This document shows positions 13,501 to 27,560 of a stretch of 64,000 nucleotides of DNA, in pieces. The stretch comes from Anarhynchus alexandrinus. Its lineage: Eukaryota > Chordata > Aves > Charadriiformes > Charadriidae. The notes beneath the pieces were generated by a model that was given only the letters and a program-made list of their open reading frames with translations, did no database searches and was not told the origin of the DNA. The DNA is taken from positions 757,441 through 821,440 of the forward strand of contig VUYV01000148.1 of the NCBI GenBank assembly GCA_008711295.1. The letters are read 5' to 3'. A program made the translations under genes and the position numbers. Each line of letters starts with the position of its first letter. Positions within the stretch are counted from its first letter, which is position 1.

Positions 13501-14910
13501 GCTTTGTTCACACTCCCCAAGAGCCCAAACTCAAGGTCACTTAGTGTCTGGGGAGTGGATCCAACTCCCAGACTCTCCAGGTGGCCTTGTGCCTTGTCCT
13601 AACGCTCCAGACTGTCTGCACCTGGGGCCTGCAGTGTCCCAGCTCCCAGTTCCCTTTGAGCTGGCCCAACCATGGCTACCAGCAAAGGTCTCAGCTGCTC
13701 TCTGCTGTCCCACCCCAGGCCAGCTCCAGCCCCACCGCAGCCCCGGGAGAGCATGCTCCAGGGGACTCTCGCCACCCTGCAGTGACCCTTTCTCCATTGA
13801 TCACCATCACGCCTCCTGCTCCCCTTTTCACCCCTCCCCAGATCTGAGCCATCAGAAGAATTTCTCTGCACTTTCTCTGCAGCCCTGGAAGGCAAAATGT
13901 ATTAAAAAGCATAACTGTACATCCGAACTGCGTGTTTCTCACTGTTGTTTGAGGAAAAAGGGCTGGAGCATCTAACTATGATGAGTAAGTAGCCGTGAAA
14001 GAACCAAGTTAATAAATATGAGTAAAAAGAGGATCTAAGGGAGGTGATGGATCAAGACTGCCTTGTCTGACTGCTCACACAAACTCTCCAACAAGCACTG
14101 TGTGCCACAGTATTGCAGGAGATGTGACTTTACTGCCCAAACCTCTGGCAGAGCCAGCTTTTCGGGGAAAAAAAAAATCCTTTTTGCACAGCTCAGAGAA
14201 AAAACAGTAGATTCACATCAGTCTAACCTACGGCTTTTTTCCCCATCTCCAGTTATTTCTTCTGAAAAGTCATCATTTTTCCACTTGATCCACCGAGCTC
14301 GTTGTACAGTATTACAAGGGGATAGTACATCCAAGGCCCATTTACAACATCACTTCTGACAGCGCAGACGCCGGGGCTCCGTGTTTAGGAAGCTTTCCCT
14401 AACTGAAAGCCTGTTCCGGTTGGATGGCTTCTGCCGACAGAGACTGGTTGTCTTGGTCTTTCATGCTCATATCTTCTAAGGCACTTCTAGCAAGTGAACA
14501 CCCAAGACCTTTTCCTGGGATGACGCGATGCACCTCTTTCCTTGAACAAATCCCAAGCCAAGAATTGGCTGACCTTCTCTTTTGCCTACACGGGTGGTGT
14601 GGCTGAAATGGTGAAGACCTTCTCCCCATCCCGGTGCGTGGAGCAGGCTGAGTTCTCCATCTTTGTCTGTTCAAGACCAATTGAGAAGGTTGGACAGACA
14701 GAAGTTTGAGTTCTCACTCTATAGCCCATTGTGTTTTCCCCCCAAAGCACCACACTGAAGCTGTTTCCATTAGCCACGTGCCCAGGAGCCAGTCCTCTTT
14801 ATGGTCAACTGCCCAAATTTAAGTAGAAAGCACCTTCGAGTCCTTTGAATGCCAGCCCTTCAGCTCAACATCCCTGTGTCTTATGCTGAGACAGGACTCT
14901 CCCTTTGGCA
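7569..14910. other. No gene recognised
   Basis: About 7.3 kb of unique sequence. An AT-rich patch lies at 8870-8985, a T-rich tract at 10231-10257 and a CpG-rich patch at 10400-10460. The T17-A10 tract is at 12336. Long overlapping frames on both strands at 9000-10800 reflect GC-rich sequence with few stops, not genes. Confidence 0.6.
12336..12362. repeat. T17-A10 tract
   Basis: Seventeen T bases followed directly by ten A bases, a self-complementary tract. Confidence 0.95.
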
Positions 14911-14972
14911 TCACAGAATCACAGAATGGTCAGTGTTGGAAGGGACCTCTGGAGATCATCTAATCCAACCCC
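14911..14972 (-). mobile_element. Short CR1 tail fragment
   Basis: Only about 60 bases remain: TCACAGAATCACAGAATGG, GTTGGAAGGGACC and GATCATCTAATCCAACC in the minus orientation. Sequence beyond 14972 does not continue the CR1 consensus. Confidence 0.88.
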
Positions 14973-17900
14973 CATACATATAACATACAACATACGAAGA
15001 CTCTTCCAGGCCAACCCTAATATTATGTCCTCTGACCAGTCACTCACAATGCCAACATTTTACTTGCTGAGTCCCTTAATTTTTGCTTTTTAGCCCATTT
15101 CTTATATTCGACTTGAACGTATAATATTTAGCTCATGGAGGAAGGGCATGTGGTACCAGACACCAAGCTGTGCTTGCATGGCTCACGGCCAGCAGCTCTC
15201 TTCCTCGCCAAGGGTTGCATCTGCATCCAGAGACTCGCACCCCCGGATGACGGCTCGGGATCCTCTTTGCTTCTGGTAGTCTTGCACAGTGTAGAGATCG
15301 GTGCTGGGAACGAGGTGTGATGGGAGCAGTCACCCAGCAGTTGTTCTGGGAGATGTGGTGGCCTTCTTTTTCTCTTTGCACCAAGCCTGTAGCTGCAGAT
15401 GGGCCCAGCTCAGACAGCTGATGCGCTCACAGCTCCGTGCCAGACCTAACGTAAGCCCAGTACCCGACCTTCCCAGACACACCAGAAAATTTCCCCCTCA
15501 AAGATTTTGCATTACTAGAGCTGATACAACCCAGGCTGTCTTTCCTGGGTCACCCTTCGGATCTTCTCGTGGTCCTAATTCTGTATCCTCACGTGATCTC
15601 TTCCTCTGTACAGATCACTGAACGCCCAGGAGGCACATCTGGTGGGAGATCAACCGTTTTCTGGCCAAAACCCCCACCGACCTCATAGCTCTTTGCAGGA
15701 ATGAGCCTCTGCTCACCACCCTGCTGGACTTTTTGGCTGGCGCAATAGCAGAAGACCTGCCCTGAACACCAGCACAGCCTGGGACATCAGCAGGAGAGTT
15801 GGGGACCACCTCAGCTGAGGAGGGCTGACCCTGGGGTCCCGTGGCTGAAAGCAGAGTCCTTCACTGCTTCTCTCCTGCTCGCATCCCCGGGGAGCGTCTT
15901 TGCTTTTCTCACCTTGGATCAGGACTAGCAGAAATTAGGTGCCCCGGGCTCGGAGCAGCCTCTTGCAAGAGCCCAGGGACAAGGGAGTGAGCCCACCGGG
16001 GGGGGTGAAGCACTCAGGGCACGCTCAGGAGCCTTTTTGCCCTTTTCTTTGCCATAAAATCCAGGCTGGGTCATCAAAAGATTTATTAAAGATCCCGGTG
16101 ATCTCCTGCGGCTTTTTGGGCCCCGGCTGGGGCTGAGCGGGTGGGTGGGAGCTGGAGCAGATGCTCTGGAGTCGGGGATATTTCTGTCTCATCTCGATTG
16201 CTCAGAAAGCCCTGCAGAAGCCCATCCCCTCATTTATTGCCGTGCTGTCCCTGCTTGTCCCTACTCCTCCAGGAGGAGATCGGAGGCTGAAGCCAGAGAC
16301 CGTTGGATCCTGCCCGAGTGGGGCTTCATTTCCCCAAATCCGAGGAGGGTTTCTCCTCTCCCCAAGCCCAGGGCAAAGCCAGGGCATGCCATAATTTAAA
16401 GGAAGAAAAAAAAAACCACAGAGTTGGTTGTTTAAATCACTGCATTCATGAGGAAAACTGGTCCTTTAAGTGCGAGGCTGGGCTGAGCCCCACCTGCAGC
16501 CTCCCAGGTGATGGGCTGGAGCAGGATTAGACCCTCCTGGGCTGGCCCAGCTCTCTATAAAAGAGGTCCCTGGGCTCAGAGAGGGCTTCTGGCTCCCGGG
16601 TGGTGGTGAGTACGTTTGGCACTGCAGTAACAGAGACCTATTTTTGTCAGCCTTCTGGTGCTGTGAAGGGGACAGGCTTTTTTGGGGATGCTGGTGATGC
16701 TTCGCGCTCGTTTCAGATGATGGGGGGGGGGAGCTGCCAATTGCATGACTCAGGGTGGTTTAAGGAGAAGTGCAATGAAAATATGAGGGTGTTGGCTCCC
16801 ACCTCCTGTCTCTCCTGCTGCCAGGGTTCGCACAGCTGTTTCCTTTCGCTCAAAACTTGGTGCTAAAAATACTTCTGAAAACTTGGGGGTGCTGGCATCC
16901 CAAATTGCCTTATTTTGAGCTTTTTTTCATGTTTTTTTTTAATTTTTTTTTTTTTACTTGGTTGCTTTCTACCTGTGCAAAGAGGCTGCCAGGTGCTTCC
17001 CTGCTCTCTAACAGGGGTTTCCAGCAGTGGGGTTTGGGACGTGGCACTTGCTGCCTGCGGGAGGTGCGGGAAGGCTGGCCGGAGGAGGAGGAGGAGGAGG
17101 TTAGTGGGGATGAGCAGAGCCCGGCTGAGTCAGAGCTGGGGAGGTGACCCCTGGGAGCGGCCAGATTTACACCAGCCCCAGGCTGTTCTCGGTCCAGCAG
17201 AGAAATACTCCTCTTCTCCCACCCACCGCCTCCTCTCCGCTGGCCGTGCCGCGGGAACCATCCTGCTCTCCAGCCTGGAGCTGCCGCCGAGAGGACTTGT
17301 CCCGCAGGCAGCTGGGGCATCCCCTGTCCTGGTCCCGAAGATACAGATCCTGGGAGGTGGGGAGAGGAGCTGGGGGAGCAGCACGATGCTCTCGTGCTGT
17401 ATTTATCATCTTTTCTGCCGAGCACGGGCAGAAGCTGAGTTCAGGGAAAGGCTGTGCCGTGGGCGGACCCGTTAAGGGAGTTTGGTTCACCATCCTATAC
17501 ACAGCAATAGGAAAGAGCAGTAGGAATGTGGTGGTCTCTCCTCCACGGGGAAACTGAGGCAGCAGATGCCCTGTGTGATCACATGCATGAGGTCTCCCAT
17601 GCTCCCAAATCATCTCCTCCTGCTCCCTGTTGCTTCCCACCCTGAAAAGAGAGGGTCCGGGTGGCTGTAATGTGGAGGAAAACCATCAGGAAAATCCACC
17701 CTGCCTGGGGTGTTTCTTCTTCCCCCCCATTCTCCCCCATCCCTGGGGTCCTTCCCTGCGGCACAGTGGGCTCTGAGCCCCCCTTGGGCAGTGTGTGGCC
17801 CCCGCTTCTGCTCTTCAGAGCAGCCCCCCCCCCCAACTGTGATTGAAATGCTTTGTGGATGCTGAGGAATCCAGGTGCTATCGGACTTTATCTGCAATCA

Positions 17901-20900
17901 CCCTCCGGGACGCTGATCCCCAGCTGAGCAGAGAATTACTCCGAGCAACGTTTCCTTTCAGATATTCAATTTTAACTTCCTCTTTCTTTAATTTAATTCC
18001 ATCATTCCTCCATTTCACCCCCCGGGAAGCGCTATCGCATCCAGATATCCAGAGAGAATTTGCTTTGCCGTCTTTAATTTGGCTCCGCTATTAAAAGGCG
18101 AAGAAGAGGCAACGCTCCAATTTGTCTGACGGGATCTTCGTTAGCCTCTCTCATTTTGCCGCTCTTCCATGCTTCCCAAAGCCCCAGCTCTGCTCTGGCG
18201 GCAGATTTTAGGATCTCCTGGTGCTGTGCCAGGAGGGGGCAGGATGTGGCCCCTTACCCTGGTCCCCATCCATCCTCGGTCCCCGGCGCAGGGTCAGCCC
18301 CTGTATCAGCTAATCCCTTAATGCGCTCTGCCACGATGCTGCCGCCACGCTCCCGTTTCCCCGAGTGTTTCTCTTCCCCCCGGAGCTATTTTTATGAGGC
18401 CTTTGTTACTTCCTAATTGTCCAAACCACTTTTCCACATTTCTCTTGATAAAGGCAGATTTCTAAAAGCAGTTCAGCATCTCAGCCATTTTAGAACCATC
18501 ATCTGCTTCATCCTTTTTATTGTTTAGCAAATGGCCTACTTTCACTTGAACATTTTTATTCCCCCCCAGAGAGAGGGTTGATTTTTTTTTTCCCCTTTTT
18601 TTCACGGCTTTCTTCTACCTCTTAAATAATTCCTCTTACATTGACTCTTTCTGCCTTTATTATTTTATTACCACCCATTCCTCTGCTGGCCAGCCTCCAC
18701 AGGCTCTGCCTCTCTCTCCCAGTACTGGGACTTGGGGTTATTTTATTTCCCTTTCCTTGCAAACCTCTTTGGTTTGGGGGTTCATTACATTTAACGAAGA
18801 AGGGGAAGCGCCGGCACTGGGTTTCATCCACCCATGGCACTGTGCTGGGGAGCGCTGCGGGGTGGTTGGCATTAAATTAGCCATACAGAGCACCTTGTTG
18901 GGTTTTTTTACTTTTCCAAGCCTTTTTTTAGCCAAAACCTGCCGTGTATATCCACCGTTCATGCACAGCTTCAGCCCTTCTCTGGGGTTTCCTGAAGAAA
19001 ATAGTTGTTGGAGGAAAATCCCTACTGCTCCCCAGTCCTTTACCCAAGTATAGGGGGAATTTGCTCCCAAAATGGAGCTTTGGAGCCGCCTGGGGACCAC
19101 CGTCCGCTTTGGCAAATTGTTTCCTATCAGAGGGAAGGAAATGGAAAGGAGACAAAATGCATCACTGCGAAACAGTGTTGTTTCCAAATATTGAAATAAG
19201 GGGTGTGAAGGGAAAGGGAACTTCTAATCTTGGAGGCAAACAAACCCTTTCCCTCAGGCTGATGCAGGTGAGACTGCAGGAGGGAGGCAGCAGATACAAC
19301 AATTTGGTAATGTTTTTTTTTTAAAATGCTTTTTAACTCCTCACCAGCCTGCTGTGCCATGGGGCAGCCTCCCTGAGGTTGTAAGGATACAGAGAGCCAA
19401 AAAAAAAATCCCGCTGGGAGATGATGCTGAATCCCACCTTGGTCCGGCTGAGCCCTGATCGATGGTTTGGGGGGGACCTGCTTTGCTAGAAACTTGACAG
19501 AAGCAGGAGCTTTTGCATTTGCTGTTTAAGACTAATTTTTTTATAAGGCAAAAAAAAATGTCAGGAAGATTGAAGTTTGGGTTTGAAGCAAGCCTTTCTG
19601 TTAAACCTCCTGAGGATTAAAATTGGTGTTTCCATCATGAGGTTTTAGCAAAGTCCTCAGCTGCAATAGCACCGTTCAGTTGGATTCCGGGTGTAACGAG
19701 TGATATTTTAAGATTAAAGATATGTACGGTGCACCCCTGCGCCCGCACAGAGCTAAGTGGAATTGGCAGGACAAGCACGTTGGTCCTCCAAACACGCGGA
19801 GACGGTCTCCGTGCTGGGGAAATGTAGGGCAGCACGTACTGCGATGCCCGGGTGAGGGTGAGGATGGAGGGAAGGATGCAGTGAGGAGTGGCAAGGACCA
19901 CGCGTGCCCATGGGCTCCTCATGTCTGGCTGAAGCTCCTTCTTCCTCCCAGTGCCACAGCCGTGAGCGTGGGACAGGAGGTGAGCGGGCGGGTGAGAAGG
20001 CTGCCAAGTGGCACAGCCATGTAGTAGACACCGGCGAATCCACACAGGAGAGCAATGGTACAATGTCCCGAACGGGGGGAAAAGCTTTCTCTGCCAGACT
20101 TGCCCCGGCAGACCCCAGAGTCCCCGCTGCCAGCTGGGGTTTCCCAGCAAATGCTGACCAAGGCTTTCCCCCCGGGAACTGCTCTCAATTGCCTGTAGAC
20201 TCTCTGATGTCTAGTAAGGAAAACACTCACAACGCAGCCCTTTCCTCAGTGGGGCCATTAATTATGTCTTTCACTCCTCTGCCAGGCTGTGGATCCTCAC
20301 CAAGCCTGTCAGAACATAATTCTCTTCAGATTCCTATTATTACTGTCAAATTTGGTTCAAGTTGCCTCGTGAGGCATAAAATGACAAGGGAAGACACGCG
20401 GGCTGTCGCAGGCACAGGGAGTGCCATTGCATAAACCCCTCTTCCTCAGGAAATAAGGCTTATGGAAAACAAAATGCCTCTTTGTTTTTGTTTGTTTTTT
20501 TTTTTTTCTTTTTTAATTTCTCTGGAGATCAGGACAACTCAGCCTGGCACCACTGAGGGACGGCAGCGATGCAGCTCTCCGGCAGGCAGCATCATCCAGG
20601 GACCGTTCCCTCCGGGGATGCTCGGACCCCGTAGCACTGCTGAAGACCCCTCCCAGGACGAGTGACCTGTCCTTGTGTCACGGGAAACGCTCCTGACCAA
20701 ACCCAGCCCTGAATATTTCGCTGAGCTGGAAGCACGTGGTGAGCGTTGCGATGGGAGATGCCCTCTGTCTCAGGATTTTGTGCCAAGGGGTTAAATGGGT
20801 TTTAGCTATGAGCTATGGGATAATTTCTTTTTTTTTTATTATTTCTTTCCCCCCAAATAACCTCTGTGGGGTGCAGAGCTCGGTGCTTTCGGGGACTGGG

Positions 20901-21884
20901 GGCACCTCTATTTTGAGGGCTTACAAACCACTTAAGGGGGCATCTCCATCCCTTCCCTGGGATGTGTCAGGGTCCCTGTTCATGTGCGGTTTGGCATTTG
21001 CTGTCTGCGGATAGAAGAAAAATTGCTTTCTGAGGTTAACCCCAGGGGAAGGACATCCATCCTTTGTCACCCTCCCGTCTCCGAGCGAGCACCGGGGAGG
21101 GTGGGAGCTGCTGGGCAGGGCTGGAGGAGAGATCCTGAGCGGCCGGATCCATCTCAGGCTCTGCAACAAACTAGAATAAAAGATTAAATGTTTTCTCTCC
21201 CTTTTCAGTGTGCCTTATGCCTTATTTATGACTCTCATTGAAAGCAGGGAGGGAGCGCAGGGACACGGGCAGCATAACGCACCGCCTAAAGGTTGGGGAG
21301 AACAAGTTCTTGCAGCGAAACCAGGGCTGTACTGGGGGCAGTGGCATGGGGACAGGGACCTGTCCGGGATGGGTACATCCAGGCTCTGGGTGAAGCATGG
21401 CTCGGGAGTTATAAAGGGCTTGAAGAGAACACAGGGATCTGGTGGTGGATGAGGGCTGGGGGCTGGGTGCAGGCTGAGGGCAGGACCCCGGGGGCAGCCG
21501 AGCCCCCAGGATGGGGTGATCTGGGCCAAGCTGTGCCTGGGGGCAAGAGTGTGAGCATCCTGCAAGGTACCAGGGTGCCCCGATGGGAAGGTGGAGGATG
21601 GGGAGCAGTGTGCACTTACCAATCCAGGAGGACACCTTGTTATGGGCTGCTCGGACCCTGCAGAGGGACTGACAAAGCAACAGCAAGGAAAACTCTCTTG
21701 CAGAGTGCTTGGAGGCTTCGCTTTTCTCAGCCCATCCTCGCTGTCTGGGTTGCAAGGCTGAAGTTGAGCAAATGGAGAAGGGAGATGGAGAGGATGAAGG
21801 TGCTGAGCTCTCCTCCACTGTCGCGGCCTGAGGATCCAACCCCGACCCCAGTGTGCAGCCAACCTAAACCCTAGAAACCATTCG

Positions 21885-21885
21885 N
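21885..21885. other. Undetermined base (N)
   Basis: A single N in otherwise continuous sequence, so an ambiguous call and not a gap. Confidence 0.99.
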
Positions 21886-24800
21886 TCTCTTCCTTTTGGA
21901 GTGCTTCCCAGCTTGCAGAAGTTGTTTGTGCTGCTTCCCCCGGCACGGGAAGGTGTGCACGCAAACACGAGCCCTCCCTCGCGCCCTCCAGTGTAAAGTA
22001 ACCCCCCCGCTCCCAGGGAGGGAAAGCAATGACATGAGATCATTGTCATCCTCCACAAAACACCAGAATGCCAAACCCAGCCAAGATCCAGCTCAAAAAT
22101 AGACCGCTGGGGTGTTCCGTGGTTTGATACCACAGCGTGCGTTGGTTGTGTGCTGGGGAAGGCACGGCACAGTAGTTTTGTGTGCACGAGTATTTGGGTG
22201 TGCTCTTGGTAACTGTGGGCGAGTGTTGGGCTCACCATAAACCCGTGGTGAGAGACCAAACGTGCCAAGAGGTTGAAAATCCAGAAATGCTGGAAATTGG
22301 GCTGCCGAGGTCCTGCTGGCACAGCTGCTCCGTGTGGAAGCCTTGCAGACCGAGCTCAATGCCTCTGAGCAGATGTTGCTCATCCCACTACACCAGCACT
22401 CCCCTGCTTCACAGCTGTACCTGCTTAACAAGCAGCTACTTCGTATTTCCCCCCCCACACCCCCCCGGGTGCTGTGGGTCATCCCAGGTCTGAGTGATTC
22501 AAAAACATTCACGGACCGTGTAGCCTGACACAAGTGAAAGGTTTTTGCTGTGGCATTGGGAAGCTCTGGTCCAGTGATTGACCAGGAGGTGGATTTTGGG
22601 AGGCTTTTAAAGTTCCTTTTCAACCTGGGATGAAACAGCGGGATTGACGCATGGTATATCCCTTGCTTTTCCTCCAGAGAACTCCATCTCGTGGCTTTGG
22701 ATGCTGCAGCCATGAGGTTTGCCCACCATGGCAGAGGATCTGCGCAGGAGGTGGTGTGAGAGCCCCCAAGCTCGTTGCACGCAGGACGCTTTGGTGCCAA
22801 CAGCTGGCCTTTTTCAGACGAGGGACTTCGGAGGCGAACGAGCATCCTACCTCTGACATCTCCACTGAGCCGTATTATTAGTTTTGGCGATTAAATAGAA
22901 ACCCGTTTGCAGGTGACAATGCTGTAAAAATAAGTAGGTACCAGAGCCGACATCGTGAAAATAAGGCAGGAGAACGGAGCTCAGGCAGCATACATAATCC
23001 GTGGGGAAATAAGTGTGTGAATAATGAATGTGCACTGGAAAAATAAAATACATTATTGTGGTAAAGATAAGTCTATTAAAGTCTTGCTGCAGAGCCTGTG
23101 CTGGGATGCCTGATAGATTACCGAGTGCTCTGCCTCCGGGGGCAGCGCTCTCCTCCGCTCGGCCGTGTGCCCCCGCCGGAGCATCCACCTGAGCTCACCA
23201 GACACCCCCGACTCGCCTGGGATGGACACCTCGGACCTTCTTGGCCCCTTTTCCTGCTCCCCGTAAGTGCCCCGCAGTGGCTTTTGGTTGAGTTGAGGGA
23301 ATTGCCCACTGGGGTGGGAGTTGGGTACTGCTGGGAGTGCTGGACCCCATGGCTCCCCAACCCCCATCACTGCAGGGCTCAGTCCCTGAGCGTCGGTGGG
23401 ATTTTTGTTTAACCCCCCACAGGCTCTACCCGCGCCCGTGCTCAGCCTCGCGGCATGGGGACGGTGTCGCACCAGGTTCACTTTCAAAGGGGAAAAGCTT
23501 TCTGCTTGCCAAATCCGGAATTACGGTGCTTGGCTGCCAGAGGCAATGGGACTGCCAAAGCTCAAACATCACCCCAGCATCTCCCTGAGCAAACATCCGC
23601 TCTTTTTTCTTTTTCCCTCTCCTTACACCACCCATCGCACCTTCATCCAGGGCTGAACTGCTCCAAGTTCTTGCTGGGCTCGGGGTCCCAAGAGCTCCAT
23701 CCCTTCGCCACCCTCCTCTGCGTGTGCAGGGAGTCCCCGGGGTTGACGCTCACGTCCCCTGGGATGCCCGCAGCCACCTCATGTGCTGCCTCGCGTTGAG
23801 TCCTTGCCGAGAGGGACCCTGGTATTGCCAACTCTTTTCCTGCCCCAGCAGCCCCACAGGTGCTGGTAAGAGGGAGGACGTGTCCGTCCATCCGTCCCTG
23901 TCCGAACACGAGTGTCGCTGCTGCTCTGCGGGATAAAGGCAACCCCTCGCTCTCTGTCTGGGCTCTCCTCGAGCTCCAAAACCACCCGAGCTGAGCAGGT
24001 GGGGTGACCCAGGTAGAAAATGCCATTTCTCTGCTCCATCAACCCCAAAGCGGCGGCAGCTGAGGGCATGGCGTGCCCGGACCTCGCTGAGGGCACGTGC
24101 AGGCGGGGGTGGATTCACACCTCTGGGCAGGCGGCCGGCACAGCCCCGGCCCCATGCTCGGCCCCACAGCGAGCTGAGCCCAGCTTTGCGGCCCAGACGG
24201 GCTGCCCTAATTAAAACCACCCGAATTAATTGACGCGGTGCTTTTCCAGAAGAGCCTGTGTTGTTCTGCACTGACCTGAAACGATTCGTCGGCGGTCAGT
24301 TCAGCCATGGTGGGGGACGGTGTCTGCTCCCATTACGCCTTTCCCTTCTGATCTGAGCTTGGTTTCCCTGTTTTTTTTCCCGAAGAAAAGGGTTTTTGTT
24401 CGTGCTTCTCCTTCAGCAGGAGAAAATTTCCAAAGGAGCAGTCACGTTGAATCAAAATCTTTCCCTTCTGAACAAGTCAGTGTTGTTTGGGGAGATTTTA
24501 CCCATTTCTTTTTGAACTTGTCCCAGATGCAACTTGAGTGAAGAGGGTAAGACAGGGTGTGGGGCCACCCCTGGGTGCCCTCCCACTGTGGCCGGTGGGA
24601 CCCCGGGGCAGCTGGTGGCTCTGGGCTTTGAGGAAGATATATTTCTCTGTTTGATATTCAAAGAGCAAGAATTGTGGTGGTTTGGTTGTGTTTTTTTTTT
24701 AATGCGGACTCTTCCTCCAGCCAGTGGAGACCTGAGGTTCCATCATCTCACCTTCTCCAAACCCAGGCAAGATGCCAGTGCTGAAACCAGTACAAGCGAC

Positions 24801-27239
24801 ACCCAGACCTGGAGCTTCGTCGTCACTTCAGTCTTGGAAAACCATTTCAGATCTCAGTGCTTGCTGGTGAGCTCAGTCCCCACGTTACCCCCCAGCTCCA
24901 TCGCCTACCAGGAGGAGGGTGGTCGCGGCTTCAGGAGGGATGAGGCGCCTGCACTGACCACTAAAGCTCGTCAGGTTCATTTTTGCCGTGTGCATGAACT
25001 GGTGATGAGCGTGTGCTGGCTGGCAATGGAAGTTCTGCTTTTACAGGCGTTGCCTGAAAATGAGAAAAAAAAAAATACAACCCAGGGTGGTGGAGGAATA
25101 TGTATGAATTATACTCGGAGAACTTCACAGGAAAGACACAAAGTGTAAGGATTTACTGGGGGGAGTGGAAAGGTGTCCTTGATGCCTTCAGCTTTGAAGA
25201 TGAGATTGGAGACTTGAAGGTTTGTAGATGGGTTCAGTTGATAGGTGGGGTTTTTTTCTTTTCCTTTCAGGAGGATGGTTTTTTACCTGCTTCCGCTTTT
25301 TCCAAGAAGGTGGCAGCTGGGAACATCCTATTTTTTTCTTGAAATCTTTTTGAAGGAAAAGGACAGGAAGGCGGTGCCTGGGGCTGGGGCAGCTCTGGCA
25401 TGAAGGGTGCCAGCTTGGAGTGGTGGGTGTTTCTGAACTTCCTGAAGAGCCTGTTGGTGAAAATCTGGGTAACTGGGCGCTTAAAAGCCAGACGCAGGAA
25501 GGTCCGTGGAGATTTCCAAGCAGAAAAACCCACCCAGCTGCCCCCTCCTGTAGAGACTGCCGCTTCCATTTCCTCCTCCCCGGCCTCTGCGTTAAGCGAA
25601 TGTCTATAAATCTGAATGCCGAAAACCCTGAGGCTTTTGGAAAAAAAATCCCGGTCGGCTCTCCCTCCGGAGCCAGCCGGCTCGCCGCTGCCGGCATCCC
25701 CGGCCCACGCGCCCGGTTGCAAATCAGCGTGGTGCCCGGGGAGCATCACCCACGGTGAGCCCAGCTGGGGGTCGGGGTTGTCCCCGTGCGTTTGTCCCCT
25801 CCGGCCCATCTCCCCAGCGCTGAAGTTGCTCCCTACAAGAAATGTGGAGGGTTTTACCCCAGCACTTCTCGCTCCTGCCGGGAATAGGTGTGAGCCCTCC
25901 TGGCGTCGCCCCCCTTCGGCTCTGCTCTGCGGGAGAGCGGGGGCAGATGCGAGAGGGCAAACTGCTGCTTGATGGCGATAGCCCGTTAGCTAAACTCCTG
26001 CCCTAGGACAGATCAAGGGAAGTGGCTTTGGGGTCTTTGTCCCCACACTTTAGTCTGGAGCCATGACAGCTTGGGCTACGGCTGAGCGTTTGTCAGCGCG
26101 AAGGTGGCGGCTGCAGTTGGGAGGCTCTTTGAGTTCTCAGCTGAGGCTCAGACCTGAGCTTTGATGGGGAGACCGGGAGGACCACGGCACCGATGCTCCG
26201 GCGGGGCCACAGCTAAACGGGGTTGCTGCAATCGCTATCTGCGTGCGAGTGTGCGTCGAGGAGCAGCTGAAAGCAGCTCGGGGAGATCCTGCCCCCGTTC
26301 GCCGTCTCAGCCGCGCGCTGCTGCCCAGGAGGGCTCTCAGCTGGGAGACGCGTCTGCTTTGATGATGAAAGGTAGGAGTGGAGAAATCTGTGCCATCACA
26401 GGAGAGGGAAATCTTTCAAGTCGGGCTGTTTAACCTGCTGCCCACCCCCAGAAAAGCACCGGGCACCCGTTCCCAGATACACCTCCTGGCCCTCCTCCAG
26501 GGAAATGTCCATCCCTCTGCCCATCAGCCCCTCTCACTGGGACCACGGGGCTGGAGAGGAGGGCACAGACTGACACCGAGCAGGGGTGGGATGTCCCCCT
26601 CAACGGCCTCAGCCTGATCCTGGGACTGTCACTGTCCTGCAGCATTGCTCCGTGGGAAACTGCACCAACGTGATTATTACGCCATTGAAAGACAGAAAAA
26701 GAGAGAGATCTGCTTTGGGGTGGTCCCGTAACCTTCAGCAAAGGGCAAGATAGCCCTTACTGGGCACGTGAGCACTGCTGAGCCGCGTTTCTTTGCTCAG
26801 AGCTGCACCAAAGGAGCTCAGGGACGTTGTTCTAAAGCAGTCTGGGGCATCGCACCCGTTCACAGCACTCGGTGCTGGTGCTGTGCCCAGAGGGAAGCCC
26901 AGGCTCGCTCCATCCCAGGGCGATGCTCATGGTGTCCATGGCAGAGCCGCAGCTTGCCCTTCTCCTCCGTGAGCCGCCGTCCTCTGGGGAAGGTGCTGGG
27001 CAGGTTCCTGCAGCAGAGAAGCAGCACCAGCCCCGGGCTGGTGGTTGAAGAATGAGTGTGATGCGCATTGTGTGATCTGGGGAATTGCAGGGGGGAGAGG
27101 GTGGGGGAGGAAACGGCGGCTAGGAATATTGGGGGTAAGATAACATCAATAACGAAAAGGGAGCGAGAAGGAAATCAGCCAGGGCTGCTCGTCCGCTTGC
27201 TGATTTAAGATTCACTTTGAAAACCTATTCCCCTTCAGG

Positions 27240-27560
27240 GGAAACACGTGCCTGCCCTGCCGGCAGCCGACCCCGGCACGCTGCTCGGCGAGAGGCGGCG
27301 TCGCGCTCCCCGGAGGAGGCGTTTGGGCAGGGAAGTAAGTGATTTCAAGAGCTGTCGGTGTGTTTACAGCAAAGCGGAGTTTTGCAGTGCCAAATCACTC
27401 GGGGAGAAGAGCCGGGCCGGCAATTCCCGCTCCCGCAGCCCCATCGCGCATTGACAAATGGAGTGCGGGGCGGCGGGTCGCTCGGGGCTTCGTGCTGGGA
27501 GCGTGGCCGGGGCTTTGGCTCGCGGTGGTCACGGGGAAGGTGCCGCAGTGAGTCCCGGGG
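27240..27560. promoter_or_regulatory. CpG-dense patch with a strong plus-strand 5' splice site
   Basis: About 320 bases with CpG at roughly one per eight or nine bases, the density of a CpG island. It includes GGCGAGAGGCGGCGTCGCG near the start. GTAAGT at 27335-27340 would serve as a plus-strand donor. No convincing ATG reading frame starts here. It might be a promoter with a non-coding first exon; this is inference from composition only. Confidence 0.4.

Noticed and set aside
21215..21964. A 249-codon minus-strand frame, Pro/Ser-rich
   Set aside because: Low-complexity composition, spans the ambiguous base and lacks splice or start context.
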